Shown one piece after another: positions 33,690 to 47,769 of a stretch of DNA of 64,000 nucleotides. This DNA is from Pteria penguin (taxonomy: Eukaryota; Mollusca; Bivalvia; Pterioida; Pteriidae). Within the stretch, counting starts at the first letter, position 1. Each line of letters opens with the position of its first letter. A program made the translations under genes and the position numbers. The notes below the pieces were generated by a model, which was not told where the DNA came from, did no database searches, and was given only the letters and a program-made list of their open reading frames with translations. The stretch lies in NCBI GenBank assembly GCA_035048485.1, contig CM068586.1, forward strand, positions 52,070,167 to 52,134,166, read 5' to 3'.

Positions 33690-33821
33690 TTAATTTTTTG
33701 CTGATTCGTAAACACCGTGTCCCAAGTTTCCTTTTCTTGATATTTGATCCGAACTGAAATTATCATAGGCAGTTTCTCTGGCATTTTTGGTCCTGAAGGT
33801 TTGTAGAGAAGGCTTGGCTGC
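33690..33821 (-). CDS. CFAP77: CFAP77 exon 6 and stop
   Basis: Residues 221-263: AAKPSLQTFRTKNARETAYD, NFSSDQISRKGNLGHGVYES, AKN, then TAA. Acceptor TTCAATTTTTAG. Confidence 0.87.
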   Translation of the reverse strand, partial: AAKPSLQTFRTKNARETAYDNFSSDQISRKGNLGHGVYESAKN

Positions 33822-36800
33822 CTAAAAATTGAATATAAATATTATTTACACATTGTACAGTCAGATATTTATTTTTGAGATAATTATATATGACTGTAAT
33901 CTTTGTCAAAATGATGTCGTGATTAAAAGAAACATATTGCAAATTTAGATTTTACTAAAAGCCCCCACCCCCGCTTTTGAGAATTATTTCAACAGTTTGG
34001 GTTAGGTCCATGTAGTGCTCACAGTATTGGATCAGACCTCTGAGTAGAATGTGTAACTTGCGTTAAAAATCACCGTTTTTCAAATGCTTTTACTGACATA
34101 TTAAGTGATACCACAGTCCTCACAAAAACTTCAAACACCTCATAGATCAGACTATGAATAATAATAAATTCGTCTTTCTTGCAATTTTTAAAATTTCTTT
34201 TTGAAGTTTGAAAATGGTGGCACAAGCTATTATTCGGTGTTTTCGTAATACAGAGTTACTTCCAGTTTGGGACGGTATCTGACATAAAACAATTATGACG
34301 TCATCAAATTTTATGGAAACTGATCTAAAACTCAGGGAAATGATAGTCTACAAATGACATTTTCATAGGAATTTGATGATGTCATACTTGTTTTATGTCA
34401 GATACCGTCCCAAATGGGAAATAACTCTGTTTAAAGAAAAGACTCAATAGGTACATGTAGCTAAATGCAAGGTTTAAAGTTAGAAACATTTAAAGGGTTA
34501 CAGAAAAATAACATGTTAATATTTCTCATTTAAATTTGAATTACTAATAAGATGAACATGGTTATTTACAAGTATGCATTAATTAAGGTAACAGTATTTT
34601 AATATCTATTTTCTGTACGATCCATATGGGCCTGATAATATATAATAGTTAACAGATGATTTTTAATTTCATTACTATCCATGGAACCCTTGTATTTTCA
34701 AGTTCACCTCCAAAATGTTTGATGGACTATTTTCATATTTTGCGTTTAATATGGGACCAAAAATCCAACAAGCGATTTTTTGCTGACATTTTTATTACAA
34801 CATTAGTGTCTAAATTGTGATGCCACAATAAAATGATGCTAATTTGAGTGGCAAATCATTGTATGTCTGACATTTTATGAAAGAGAAGTATATTGTGAAG
34901 AAGATATATGGACTTTCGGCTACAAAGCGATAATCACTGGCTATGCAGACATATAAAATCAATACATACTTGTTTAAATTTGGACATCTGCCACAAAGGT
35001 GCAGGATCAACTGGGTTCTGATAAGTTCTCAGCAGAGAAGCCCGGGTTTCATATACTTTGCTGGGGTTTCTCTTTTGCTGTAAATAAAGATAATGTCAGA
35101 ATAAAGAACATGTAATTAAAATTCTGAATTGGTAAATACTGTTACAGAATAAAGAATCTTGACATGCCTTTCTCAATTCATCATGCATACAAAATATATA
35201 TTAAAATGAATCCAAGTAAATTAGGTCTCTTGTGTAATAATGTGAAAGCAATTACATTCTGAAATATTCTTTATAAATAAAATTTTACTGTTAGTGTACC
35301 TATTTTAGCAGGATTCAAAACTTAGCAAAATTAGCACTTTCATTATGCGCTTATAGTCCTGACCAGGCAAAAAGATTCAAAGGGGAACATTTACAGGTGG
35401 CACTAATTCATGACTATGGTAATTTATTACAAAACCTCTACTAAATCTCTAATTTCAACATTTTCCGCTGAACTTGGCTGCGTTAAAATATGTACACATA
35501 CAGTATTTATTTGATTGAAAAATAATAAATAAAGCTTGTAATGTGTATAAACAAGTGCATGTATGTCAGACAAAATGCAAAGAGTGATATGTGCCAATAT
35601 AAATGCATTACCAGAAATTATACAGAAATAGTCACAAACTAATTAAGTTCCATTGAAGCAACAAATTTCTTTAATATTTAAAACCATTACATTCCTGACA
35701 GTTCTTCCTTCTCGTACATGAATTAATTGTATTAATTACCATTTTAATGGTCCAGTTAATTACAGATTTTAATTATTCCATTTTTCTAAATAGGAATATT
35801 CATATGAATCTGGTAAAAGATAATTTTTCAGGCTTCAAACATATTTATTATCAGAATGGAAGGCAGCAAGATATACAGAGGAGGAAACATGCATGAAAAG
35901 ATGAGAGATTTGTGGATTATATGATATATGTTATGCGACCCCTTAGTGTCAACATGGAAATAATGTTATTTTCAGTCATGATTTTTCTCTATAATCTGTA
36001 ACTTACTTATGATAAGAAAATAACAATGTAATAATGTCTATTCAGTACAGAAAGAAATTCTGCATATCTATACTTGAGCATCATCATATTAAATAATTGA
36101 AGATTTTTACTTCTTCGAATTTTGGTGAAATTGTGTAAAAAACTACCATCATTTTCCCCCAAACAAAAGGACTGGCAGTACATGTACAACAAGAGAATAC
36201 TGTTGTTCATGTATTTACTGAAATTTAATCAACTGAATCAAAATATGTTTACAATAACTATAATATACATATATCCTGTAACGTTACTTCAGTTGTTTTG
36301 CCTGGTATTGTATTTCTATTAATTTAATGACAGTTATTATTATGTAAAAAATATTAAGGTTTCCTAAACAGAGGGAACTAACAATACATGTACTTAAATG
36401 GGTGTTTTATAACCGAAACTTTTCAGCATGCAATCTGATGTAAGTTCTTCTTATGACTAGTGAAATATTTCTAACAATAACTGATTCATTCCATATTCAA
36501 GAATATTTTTCCCTGCAAGATAGCAAGTGCCAGAGGTAATAAAGAAAAGCAAAGAAACCATGCCAACACTCCAACCCTCAGCATTTATGAGTATTTCTAA
36601 AATTGTCATCTTGAGGATTCAAAGCATGGTTTGTCAGAGGCAAGAGACAGAGATATATAGCTTCAATGTGGTGCATATAGTCACTTTATGTTCTCATAGC
36701 CATGCATTAGGGCAGCTGTTCTTTGAATGATAAATGCCATACAAAACTGACGTAGAGGACCAATATTAAATATAACAGACGATATCAAAAATTAACAGCT

Positions 36801-39800
36801 GAAAGAGTCGGCAGAAATGTCTTGTACATTATGACTTGTATAGAGTTCTACGCACATAAACAAATGATATGTTGGGGGTGTTTTGGGGCACATGCACAAT
36901 TTCTAAATGACTTCAGCATGCAGTACATCATCGTACATTCTAGCTACTTTTTTCTGATGATACCTTCATTTCCCACAAATGTTTCCTTTTCTAGAATGAT
37001 CGAAGAGACAACATATGAAATCTGACTGTTAGTATGATATTAATTGTTATTACAGATATTGAAAGATGCTGAAATATATGAATTGCTTACTCTATGTATG
37101 AAGATGTTATTGTATAATCAACCAAGAGCTTCTTTTGAAGTTCTTTAAGAGATACTAGAATGTATAAGGGGGAATCTCTCCTCAAAGGCATCTGATGAAA
37201 TTATATTTTTCCATGCTTTCTGCTTGATATAAGGTGTGTTATAAAGAGACTCTCAAGAAAAATTTTATTGCATAGATTGTCTATAAGTAAAATATATATG
37301 TAAAAGATACATCACAAAATAAATGTGATTCCTCTGCAGCGTACAGTTATCATTTTTATGAATTTTTCATAAAACTGTCACATTCGAATTGTATTTCTTT
37401 GAAAAAAAGTTTTTATTGTGATTCTTTTATAAAAACAGATATTACTTTGTAAAATCCAATTGTGAAAATAGTAATCCTTCTAAGTTCACATGATTTTTTG
37501 TAATTTCTATATAAAGTTATGATATTTATCATACTTTTAAATTATAACAAATTAAGAGACGTCCCTTGAGAATTTTTTGAAATTATTAAGGAAAAATGAT
37601 TTATTTATGTTGAGAAAATTAGAATTAACAATGTACTATACTATATTACCTCAATTAAATTTAACATGAATTTGAAATCGATAGGGAGTTTTTTGGCGCA
37701 TCATATATAACAATAGAAGTTGGGTTATTTGTTCTATGAGAAAAGAAAAGAAAATATTTGAAGCAATTCTTAAAAGAATTCACATACCCCTTATTTAACC
37801 TTAAAGAGTGCAAATATATAAACAATGCATTAATTAGAAATATTTGTCATACAAAATTACACTGTTTATTACAATGGCAAAGAAATGTAAAGAAAATAGG
37901 ACGTCTGTTTGTGTAAGAATAGACCCTTTCACATAAACAAAAATTCATTGCAAAACTATAATATTTTGGTAAGGAAAACTGATGACAGGAGATTTTCAAA
38001 ATTTTTATACCGTCAAAAATTTTATAGGAAACTTCATTAGTTGTGCATCAAAATGTTACTTCTGCTATGAATGTGAAAGGGTCTATTATTAGTAACCAAG
38101 AAAGATCAACGCATGAAAACCAAAAATGCTGAGAAAATTAGGTATGCTTAAGAGATTATGGCACTACAAGTGAGTTCACTCCGACATTTGACTCACAGAA
38201 GGGTATGGACCAGCAGACTGTGTTACTCTGGGATCGTCCACTAGCTACATTTAAGACATAAACAAACAATGTATGAAGCAAACACAATCGTATTAAAATC
38301 GATTTGTAATTTTGCTGCTCTGCCATACATCAATATCAAGATCTGGAAACCTCCAGTTAGGGTTCTCCTCAGCTTCCAATTGTTACAACTTAATTGTCGT
38401 TTAAGTCGTTAAAAGTGACGTGGATCCTCAATCAATCACGTAAACAACCAGTAAGGGTACATATCAGCATAACCTTTTTATTGACCAATCAGAGTACAGC
38501 TTCCAGGATCTCAACAATACAAACACTGCACTAAAGTCACTCATATTAAGTTCATTGTATGTCTTAGAATAAGCTTCTGAAATTACAAGGCCATACTGAT
38601 TTATACCCTACAATTATAAATAAATGCATGTGTATGCATTAGATCTCTTTACTCTAGGGTATTGTAGAACAGCGAAATTACAGGAATTTTATTCAATTAA
38701 GCAGGCACAGCTTAGTCATTTCGTTCATTTGGATAAAGATAATAATAATTTAACATGCATAGAACAATGTGATCAAAACCAAGCTACAGTGAAACAACAC
38801 TAATGCAGCTTCATCCTCATTTTTGTGAACAAAATTTCTTTGACATACATCATGCAAAGTTATTTTTTAAAGATCAGCAACTTTAAATACACTGAGAAAT
38901 ACAATAATAAAAAATTTAACAAACCAAATTATTAATTAAAATGAAAACCTCCAAAGTGTATTCAGTGGCAGATCCAGTGCCCTCTGCACTGGGGTGGAAG
39001 GGTAATTTTAAATAGAATTATACGACCTACACAGTACACCCCTAACTTCACCACTTTTTATATCACTACTTCATATGATTTTTGTGTTGACTGCAAAGCA
39101 AAGCAGCACTTAAGAATCACTTTATTTGTTGTTTGCAAGTCTGTCCATTTGATTCAGTTTTGCTTTAACAATATACACTCATGCGACATCAATGTTACTT
39201 TAAACACTACACTTCAGGGTCTTTTTTTAGCTCTTTTTCATGCACCACATACTGGCTCTTACATAAACAAAAATTTCTCCCTTAATATTATTCTACATGA
39301 GTTAAACCCAATAGCAATTAGATGCAAAATTGCCATATCAAAATTTATTACAAGAACTTTATGACTTTTTCTGATGTGATGTATACCTGTGTTTCTTCTT
39401 TCCTCTTTGCCAGCTCTTGTTGCCTTCTCTGTTGGAGCCATTTATCTTGATATTTATGTTCTAGTAAATCAAATATTGGTGTTGAAGGTCTGAAAAAATG
39501 TTAATAGAAGTATCACTTAAAGTATGATTGTACATATGCAAGTCATCTAGTTCATAGAAGAATGAATTCATATTTCAGAAAAATTAAAATATAATTGCTT
39601 ACATTAAAGTTCTAGGTAAAATGATGTTTGTATCCTCTTTATTTTGATTTTTTACACAGAATTTATGTATAATTTAAACCATTTATAATAAAAGAATACA
39701 TACATATTATATATATATATATATATTTCACTAAATTCCAGATAGGTTGATTGGATCGTGAGTTACATCGCTTTAAACAATTTCTCATATCACAACATTG

Positions 39801-42037
39801 AAGCAGGATGTATTTTTTACCAACCTTTTAAACATAAGCTTAAGGGTGCAATCTGAGAATTGAACTCAGATGTTCCACATTGCAAGTCAAGCACATGAAA
39901 CCACACTCACAACGAGCCTGCCACTGAGACAAAGTCTAGAAAGCATATACTTTTGAAATAATTTCAAGTAAAAGAATTATTTCAAATTAAACTACAAATA
40001 CCTGGTTGAAATACCGAAAACCATAGATGGAGGGAGACGACGAGTTCTATTTCGAGTACTTTCAGCACCAGCTGTTTTCCTCCTGACATCATGTGTTGCT
40101 CTGAACTCGTAGTTTTCTTGAGCTGTGACTAGACCAGATTGGATAGCAGCCTTATTCAGGGCCATAAAATCTCTATCCACTTTCTTATCTTTTCTTGCAA
40201 ATGGTAGTGTTGTTGTTGATATTGTTCTGGGCCATCCATGAAGGGCTTGAAGACAATATTATATTATCAATTATTATTAATCCAATGCAGAGAGAATGTT
40301 TTTGTTTGCTTGATGAAAAGTTGCAATATATATATATATATATATATATAATAAAAATAATAATAATATATATATATAATAAATTTGATGTTCAAATTTC
40401 AAATGCAGTAACATTTAAACTCATAGTGTCTATTTTTTAGTGAAACACAATTGTTAACTATAGCACACAAAATCTTTCAATCTTCATGAGGAAGATGTTT
40501 AGATACTGGTCAACTAAAGTGCCTAACTCAACTTAATTATTCAGCGAATTCAATGACATTATATTTACTATAATTCTTAGATCAGTCTTAAATGTAAATT
40601 TTATCAAATATCATTAAAAAATAAGTATAATAGAGAAACTGATCAAACTATAATAAATTTCCTAGAAAATAAGTATACATCATCGACAGGTCCAGTTAAT
40701 TAACTGCATGGTAATCATCAACCTGATGAAGTTTCTTAATTATAATTTCTTGCAGGTATTATAATCTGACAAGCTGATGTTTACTTAAGTAAAGCATAAT
40801 AATGAATCTACAGTTTGCCCACAGTTGTCCTGTCAGGAGTCTGACCACTGTGTAATTTAGTTTTGGACTGGACATCTTCAATAGGTAACCTACCATCATC
40901 TGTCCCTCCATGTCTAGCCTCATTTGGCCGCCCAAATATGAACCCTTCTCCGGGAATACCATATCCTCTCCTCTTTGGTCTACCAAGTTCAGTCTAAAAA
41001 CATAAATGATTTCAAATTTTCAGAGTTATATTGCATGTTACATGCAATGTGAAAAAAATTTTGACTTAAGACTGAAATTTAAAACCAGCATCAACCAGCT
41101 TTTCTCAAGACAAGAATCTTAAGGTAAGCTGCTTGAGACTTAATTATACATCCCAGTCAAACTCAGCCAACATATTCATAGTTTATCCTCTTGGATGATG
41201 GCCAGACTGGGATTCAAACCTGAAACCCTTAACCCACCATGTATCTACACATATGTTATTAAAGATGTTACAAAAAATTAAAATACAAAAAATAAAAAAA
41301 ATCACAGATCTGTACTGAATGTAGTATGTTCATAGATCTATAGTATGTTGAATAAGCTTTAATAAAAGATTTTTCTCTCAGGAAATTTAGCTAGATCTGA
41401 CAAATTCCGATACTGTCAATTTCCCAAATACCATCTGAGTAAATGTGATTCCCAGTTTGCCTAATTATGTCAGTAATAATCAAAATACAAATGAGAGAGA
41501 GAGAGAGAAGCAAGAGATATTATTAACACTGTTTAAGTATACATACAAACAATTACAGTTCTCTAAAGCTTATCAAAAACACAGACGTGATGTTGAAATG
41601 TGCAAGTCCAAACTTAACCATGGCTTACTTGAACTAAATATAGATTAAACAATAAAAGCCTGTGAGGCTTTTATCTTGACTGCCATATGAAGTATTACGC
41701 TCAGCTTTTGAGTACCTTTTGAAACTGAACATTGAAAATCATAACAAAATGCATTTGGACTAAAAACAAATGTCTTTTTTTTTTAGTCCGAATGCATTTT
41801 GTTCATTTGAAATGAAAAACAAATCTTATCATTTTAAGACATATTCGTTTGAAAGACAGAATGAAAAGATTTTAAAATATTTACTGAGAAAGATTTAGAT
41901 ATAAATTTTGAACAAGATTTTTGTAACCTCACCCTCAGCAACAGTTCGTTGTCGAGCATTGTTTCTCTGTGAGCTCCCAACTCCCCTGCAGCCGTTAAAT
42001 GAAACGGGTTTTGTCGTACATCTATAGAGGCTGCCAT
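33690..42037 (-). CDS. CFAP77: Cilia- and flagella-associated protein 77-like, 6 exons, complete
   Basis: CFAP77 is a microtubule inner protein of motile axonemes in vertebrates and ciliates. Exons 41933-42037, 40894-40993, 40002-40245, 39387-39489, 34970-35077 and 33690-33821 give 263 residues with all GT-AG junctions in phase and a TAA stop at 33690-33692. Matches to the family as I remember it: ELGRPKRRGYGIPG near residue 37 (E-L-G-K-P-R in mammals), ALNKAAIQSGLVTAQENYEF near 94, LPPSMVFGISTRPSTPIFDL near 140 (mammals: RPSTP.FDLL), KVYETRASLLRTYQNPV near 190, and a C-terminal RKGNLGHGVY. No signal peptide or membrane segment; charged and Arg/Gln rich in exon 4. The start at 42037 opens exon 1 with MAASIDVRQNPFHL. 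The assignment rests on remembered motifs. Role in axonemes here is inferred. Confidence 0.83.
34236..34446. mobile_element. MITE family A, copy 2
   Basis: ACAGAGTTACTTCCAGTTTG with GGACGGTATCTGACATAAAAC at the left and the inverse at the right (CCGTCCCAAATGGGAAATAA). Related to 5371-5580 over its whole length. Confidence 0.75.
34970..35077 (-). CDS. CFAP77: CFAP77 exon 5
   Basis: Residues 185-220: QKRNPSKVYETRASLLRTYQ and NPVDPAPLWQMSKFKQ. Phase 0 both sides. A 4.3-kb intron separates it from exon 4; a further small phase-0 exon inside that intron is not excluded. Confidence 0.87.
35078..39386 (-). other. CFAP77 intron 4 (4.3 kb)
   Basis: AT-rich intron. Apart from MITE C copy 2 at 37919 I see no element and no convincing additional exon. 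Confidence 0.6.
37919..38086. mobile_element. MITE family C, copy 2
   Basis: Ends ATAGACCCTTTCACATAAAC and GAATGTGAAAGGGTCTATTA. The internal sequence is diverged from the other two copies. Confidence 0.65.
39387..39489 (-). CDS. CFAP77: CFAP77 exon 4
   Basis: Residues 151-184: PSTPIFDLLEHKYQDKWLQQ and RRQQELAKRKEETQ, a helical, charged stretch. Acceptor CATTTTTTCAG, donor GTATAC. Confidence 0.88.
39745..39930 (-). mobile_element. SINE-B, diverged copy in CFAP77 intron 3
   Basis: GTGAGTTACATCGCTTTAAA, TATCACAACATTGAAGCAGG and box-B-like GAGAATTGAACTCAGATG match the better-preserved copy at 48145-48330 in the same orientation. Confidence 0.65.
40002..40245 (-). CDS. CFAP77: CFAP77 exon 3
   Basis: Residues 70-149, LHGWPRTISTTTLPFARKD through ALNKAAIQSGLVTAQENYEF to PPSMVFGIST; phase 2 in and out. 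Acceptor TTGTCTTCAAG, donor GTATTT. Confidence 0.88.
40327..40378. repeat. (TA)n/(TAA) microsatellite
   Basis: TA run interrupted by AATAATAATAA in CFAP77 intron 2. Confidence 0.85.
40894..40993 (-). CDS. CFAP77: CFAP77 exon 2
   Basis: Residues 36-68: TELGRPKRRGYGIPGEGFIF and GRPNEARHGGTDD, plus one base. Acceptor ATGTTTTTAG, donor GTAGGT. Confidence 0.87.
41743..41802. repeat. 60-bp palindrome
   Basis: ACAAAATGCATTTGGACTAA and inverse TTAGTCCGAATGCATTTTGT with a short T-rich loop; possibly a small MITE. Confidence 0.7.
41933..42037 (-). CDS. CFAP77: CFAP77 exon 1 (coding)
   Basis: Residues 1-35, MAASIDVRQNPFHLT to MLDNELLLR, phase 0 end before GTGAGG. Confidence 0.8.
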
Positions 42038-43300
42038 CTTATCTTATTGTATTATATAAACACTGAGAAATACGATTGTTACAAGTAATCACGATGAAAA
42101 CACTACTGCTTTGGCAGCCATGCAAGAAATCTCCATAGAGACGATAAGCAATCTACTTACTTCCGGTTAAGCGCCGACTAGTTATATGAAGAAAGACAAC
42201 TCTTAAAAAGAGAACTTATGGCTTTTTTCAAATGAAAATCCGTCCTACAGTTGCAGATTATTTGAATTTACTTTAACTTGTGAGAACGGATTTACATATT
42301 AATGTCGTTGATTTTACTTGAAAGAAGACCATAGCTGAAAATTTGAGAAGAAACTCATTATACCCTCTGGAAAATTAAATTATGTTAAAAATGAAGGCTT
42401 TGATTTTTTTTATATATACATGTTAGTAGTGTCATACAACGCCTTAATCTAAATAAAATATTAAAAAGATTTTATATAAAAAAGGAGTAGAGTCTACGTT
42501 TTCTGTATTGTAATATAGATGAAATACTAAATTTTATATAACAACATGTATGTCTCTGGACACCTGTATTAATTCAACCGCTTAATGCACCGCATGCACA
42601 TTTCGACAACTAAAATAAATACATATCTATCACCGGATGTATAATTATTAATTATTGTGTCCTGAAGGAGGGGTAAATCGCCTCGAAAATTTGATGATCA
42701 TGTATGGCTCGAAGGACCCATGTAAAAAGTTGCCAAATAGGTTCACAAAATGGCAATATTGAGGCCCTCTGTGTGGCGGCGGGTCCTAGACATAGGGACC
42801 AGGTCAGGACCAACACTGGGATTGGGTCAAAACTGACTTGGTTTTTCTTGCTAAATTTCAATGAGAAAAGTTTACATTTGCACTTTACAATAAGGTTGGA
42901 CCCTGTCTTGAACCATTTATCTGGCAAAGATCCCCTCTAAGCAAGATTTCCGGGTCCGCACCCACAAGCATGATCAAGATGCCGAAATGAACCTACATGG
43001 CTCACCAGCGCGGCGCAGTTTGCTCATTTACAAACATCTGACCCTGCTTCTCTACCATTGTTAAGTCAATACAGTGAAACATATACATGCATATGTGAAA
43101 AGATGAAGACTTTTTTTTTTTTGAGGGGGAGGGGGTGGGTGGGCGTTATTAACATATTGAGCACTGCAAAACATTTAACAACTTGTTGTGGTGTAAAATG
43201 AACTAAAATAATTTTGGCTCTAGTAGGGTTTGAACAATTACCCTTTAGCATGCCCGAACTAGTCTAGATCAAATTTCGGGAGAAAAATACCACTTGAAAC
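42038..43300. other. Intergenic, no confident gene
   Basis: CFAP77 5' flank, then a GC-richer block (42690-43040) with frames on both strands that are too broken to call a gene. A tRNA-like box B (TTGTTCAAACCC on the minus strand) is near 43228. Confidence 0.5.
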
Positions 43301-43309
43301 AGATATTTT

Positions 43310-43475
43310 CTTGATTGCCCATAGTGGTGAACCCCTTGGTTTGTGGTGCAGATGATCTGGGTACGATTCCCGAATTGTACCACGGTTTAATAGATTGATA
43401 CCCTCTATTTCCATGTCGCGATACAGCTGACAAGTTGTTGAAAATGACGTAAAACACCAATCAACCAACATCTTA
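43310..43475 (+). mobile_element. SINE-B copy whose tail seeds a minisatellite
   Basis: Head with GGGTACGATTCCCGAATTGT, body CCATGTCGCGATACAGCTGA and AAAATGACGTAAAACACCAA, tail TCAACCAACA. These correspond, in opposite orientation, to the copy at 48145-48330. The tail runs without break into the 37-bp array. Confidence 0.75.
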
Positions 43476-44680
43476 AGACCATTAAACGATACATCTATCA
43501 ACCAACATCTTAGGACCAATAAACAATATCCAATCAACTAACACTGTAGGACCAGTAAACAATACACCTATCAACCAACACTGTAGGACCAATAAACAAC
43601 ACACCGGTCAACCAACACTGTAGGACCAATAAACACTACACCAATCAACCAACACTGTAGGACCAATAAACAATACACTAATCAACCAACACTGTAGGAC
43701 CAATAAACAATATACCAATCAACCAACACTGTAGGACCAATAAACAATATACCAATCAACCAACACCGTAGGACCAATAAACAATATACCAATCAACCAA
43801 CACCGTAGGACCAATGAACAATATACCAATCAACCAACACTGTAGGACCAATAAACAATATACCAATCAACCAACACCGTAGGACCAATAAACAATACAC
43901 CTATCAACCAACACTGTAGGACCAATAAACAATATACCAATCAACCAACATTGTAGGACCAATAAACAATACACTAATCAACCAACATCCTAGGACCAAT
44001 AAACAAGATACCAATCAACCAACAAATTAAGACCAATAAACAATACACCAATCAACCAACATCCTAAGAGCAATAAACAATATACCAATCAACCAACACT
44101 GCAGGGCCAATAAACAATACACCAATCAACCAACACTGTAGGACCAATAAACAATATACCAATCAACCAACAAATTAAGACCAATAAACAATACACCAAT
44201 CAACCAACACTGTAGGACCAATAAAAATATACCAATCAACCAACATCCTAGGACCAATAAACAATATACCAATCAACCAACACATTAAGACCAATAAACA
44301 ATATACCAATCAACCAACATTGTAGGACCAATAAACAATACACCAATCAACCAACACTGTAGGACTAATAACAATATACCTATCAACCAACACTGTAGGA
44401 CCAATTACACTACACCAATCAACCAGCACTGTAGGACCAGTAAACAATATACCTATCAACCAACACATAAGGACCAGTAAACAATACAAATCAACCGACA
44501 TCTTAGTGTAAAATACGACAGTAACTGCTGTCACATGACTATGGCACTAACAACAGCGGAATTTCACGGACCAATAAACAATACGCCAATCAATCAGCAC
44601 ATTAGGACCAATAAACAATACACCAATAAACCAACACTTTAGGACCAATAAGCAATACACCAATCAACCAACATATTAGT
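43452..44680. repeat. 37-bp minisatellite, ~33 copies, derived from SINE-B tail
   Basis: Unit AATCAACCAACACTGTAGGA plus CCAATAAACAATATACC. Units vary at the ACTGTAGG block (CCGTAGG, ATCCTAGG, AAATTAAG) and the TATACC/TACACC end. Interrupted near 44500-44570. Confidence 0.93.
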
Positions 44681-44868
44681 GTAAAAACCTAAGTAACTGG
44701 TGTTACATGACTATGGTATTGACAACAATGTACCACGGTGGACATTCATGAACCTCTAAAATTCAGAAGTGAGACCAGATGCCCGGGAGAGATGAGCGTC
44801 TCCTGATTGGCTAGCCACATCCGCCGTGAATGCCTTGACATACAGACGAAACAAATATAATTCAGCAC

Positions 44869-45740
<872 letters not shown>

Positions 45741-45884
45741 GTGTTGATATAAAATTGATAAAATGTAAAATGTATTCTTAAACAAGCTTACAGTCAGTGT
45801 TGCATGCAACACTCGTCCTACCGCGAAACACATAAGAAATAACACTTGTGAGCCAGTAACCACTTGCCATTTTATTTATTTAAT

Positions 45885-46035
45885 GTTGTTTTTTTTTTTT
45901 TGGTTTTGTTTTTGTTTTTATTTTTGTTTTTGGGTTTTTTTTTTTTTTTTGGTTTTTTTTTTTTTTTTTGGTTTTTTTTTTTTGTTTTTTGTTTTTGTTT
46001 TTTTTTTTTTGTTTGTTTGGTTTTTTTTTTTGGTA
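45885..46035. repeat. T-rich low-complexity tract
   Basis: About 150 bases of T with scattered G. Apparent long Phe or Lys frames here are artefacts. Confidence 0.95.
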
Positions 46036-46067
46036 CGTATATTAGTTTAGATACGGCATTATAGAAG

Positions 46068-46610
46068 GGTTTAATTGGAGTTATCATCTGGAATCCCAAA
46101 ATCTATTTTTTATCCAGTGACTTAAATTATTGACCTTTTGACTCTAAACACAATTCCACACTAGAAGTATTCACAAACTAATATCATATGAAGTATCAAC
46201 TAAATTGATCATTACTAACTGAAGTTATCATCTGGAAACCAACAAATCTATTTTTAGCAACAATGACCTACATACTTGACCTTTTGACCTAAACACAGTG
46301 CCGAGCAAGCACTCTTCGTAAACTATCATTGTGTAAAGTTTCAACAATTTTCGTCAATCCTAACTCAAGTAATCATCTGTAAACCAAAAATCTGTTTTAG
46401 CATCAATGACCCGGGCAGACAGACATAGAGACAATCCCACAGTAAACTATTTTTAGCAACATGAGCTACATATTTGACCTTTTGACAAAAAACGCAATCT
46501 CAAGCAAGCACTCTACATAATCTATCACTATGTGAAGTTTCATTAATATTGGTCCATCCTAACTCAAGTTATCATCTGGAAACAATCCAAACAGACAGAC
46601 AGACAGACAG
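46068..46610. repeat. Diverged ~150-bp tandem repeat
   Basis: Landmarks TATCATCTGGAA and TTGACCTTTTGAC recur about four times at 140-160 bp spacing, ending in an (ACAG)n run at 46590-46610. Splits the two parts of a LINE. Confidence 0.65.
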
Positions 46611-47116
46611 ACTACGACAAACACTATAGTTCCCTCCGGTTTCACAGACAGAGGACTAATAATGTATGGAGGTTTCAAAATGCACAAAACAAAAAATAGC
46701 TTATTAAATGTGTGAAACGATAGCTGTATGATCAATTTCAATTATTATGGATATCAGAATGTACTGGAACAACCATTTGATTTTTACTGGGTATGGGAGA
46801 TCTAAAACAAATCTGGCTCGCAATATAGGAAAAATAAATTTTCCGGTCCGAAAGGGCTGGTAAAAAATGTAGGTGCAGTACATATGGTAATAGCCCGAAG
46901 GGCTGTTGGAAAATTTGGGTATATAATATATACATGTACATGTATGTATGGAATGTTTGATTGCGGCCCAAAGGAATGCCGAAAAATCCCCCTCCCCCTC
47001 CCCCCCACGTGCGCTAAATTTCATAGAAAAGTGGCCAAAAAAAATCCGGGTAACAAAAGTCTTCCTGTCCTATCCCGCTCAAAATCAAATGGTTTGCTCC
47101 TTTTAAAATAATACCA

Positions 47117-47612
47117 GTAAAGGAAGCGTACAATTTACAATTCGTTTACTAATTTCGAATTTAAGTCACAGAACTACATCCTTTCAAAGGAAAATTGTAA
47201 AATATGTAAAACTGCAAGGTTTAGGACAACAAATCACCATTTATCTGTAGAAAATGGGATATGATCAAACATTCCTAGAGGAGATAGAAAATGCAATCTT
47301 TGTAGATTTCAAATAGATGGCTGATTTCATTATATCATCATACAGCCATCTATAAATAAATTCCGCAAAATGTATTTACCGCGAAATCTTCATATGAGAT
47401 CAAATGTTTTAAAACATTACGATTTATTTTCTTCTAAGAACTGTAAGTTATTATCAAAATTATGCAGATTTATCGAAATTATAAAAAGAGGTAGTCAACC
47501 CTCCAGCTTCATTAACTCAACTCGCATATGTATACAAAATGTACTATGTAATTGATGTCTTTCTCTATGTCATTTTATTGTATTGGACTTGTGAGAATAA
47601 AGAATTGGAAAG
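47117..47612 (+). mobile_element. LINE 3' end, decayed
   Basis: Frame fragments include a Cys/His region (RKCNLCRFQIDG, then HFIIISSYSHL-type) followed by KFRKMYLPRNLHMRSNVLKH and LLSKLCRFIEIIKRG, typical of the C-terminal zinc-knuckle end of the same RT type as 45102. The end near 47600 has GAATAAAGAATTGG. Confidence 0.65.
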
Positions 47613-47697
47613 GCGATCAGTCAGTGTAATTCACTGTGAGTGCGACGTATATTTTAAATAATACTTGCACACGGTACATGTAAAAATGTATTAGGAA

Positions 47698-47769
47698 AGG
47701 GGATACCTGGATTCGAACCAGGGACTTCTCGATTTGCAGTCGATTGCTCTACCACTGAGCTACATCCCC
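47698..47769 (-). tRNA. tRNA-Cys (GCA)
   Basis: The 72-nt minus-strand sequence starts GGGGATGTAGCTCAGTGG, has the anticodon loop ACTGCAAAT around GCA, T arm CTGGTTCGAATCCAG and ends ATCCCC plus discriminator U, an identity base for tRNA-Cys. Acceptor stem GGGGATG/TATCCCC pairs with one G-U. No intron. Box A and box B are intact; a T run for Pol III termination is not obvious within a few bases. Confidence 0.93.

Noticed and set aside
42652..42940. Overlapping frames on both strands in a GC-richer patch
   Set aside because: No family motif, stops interrupt any longer reading, no splice support. Possibly an old repeat.
45864..46099. Phe-rich and Lys-rich frames
   Set aside because: T-rich low-complexity DNA, no domain.
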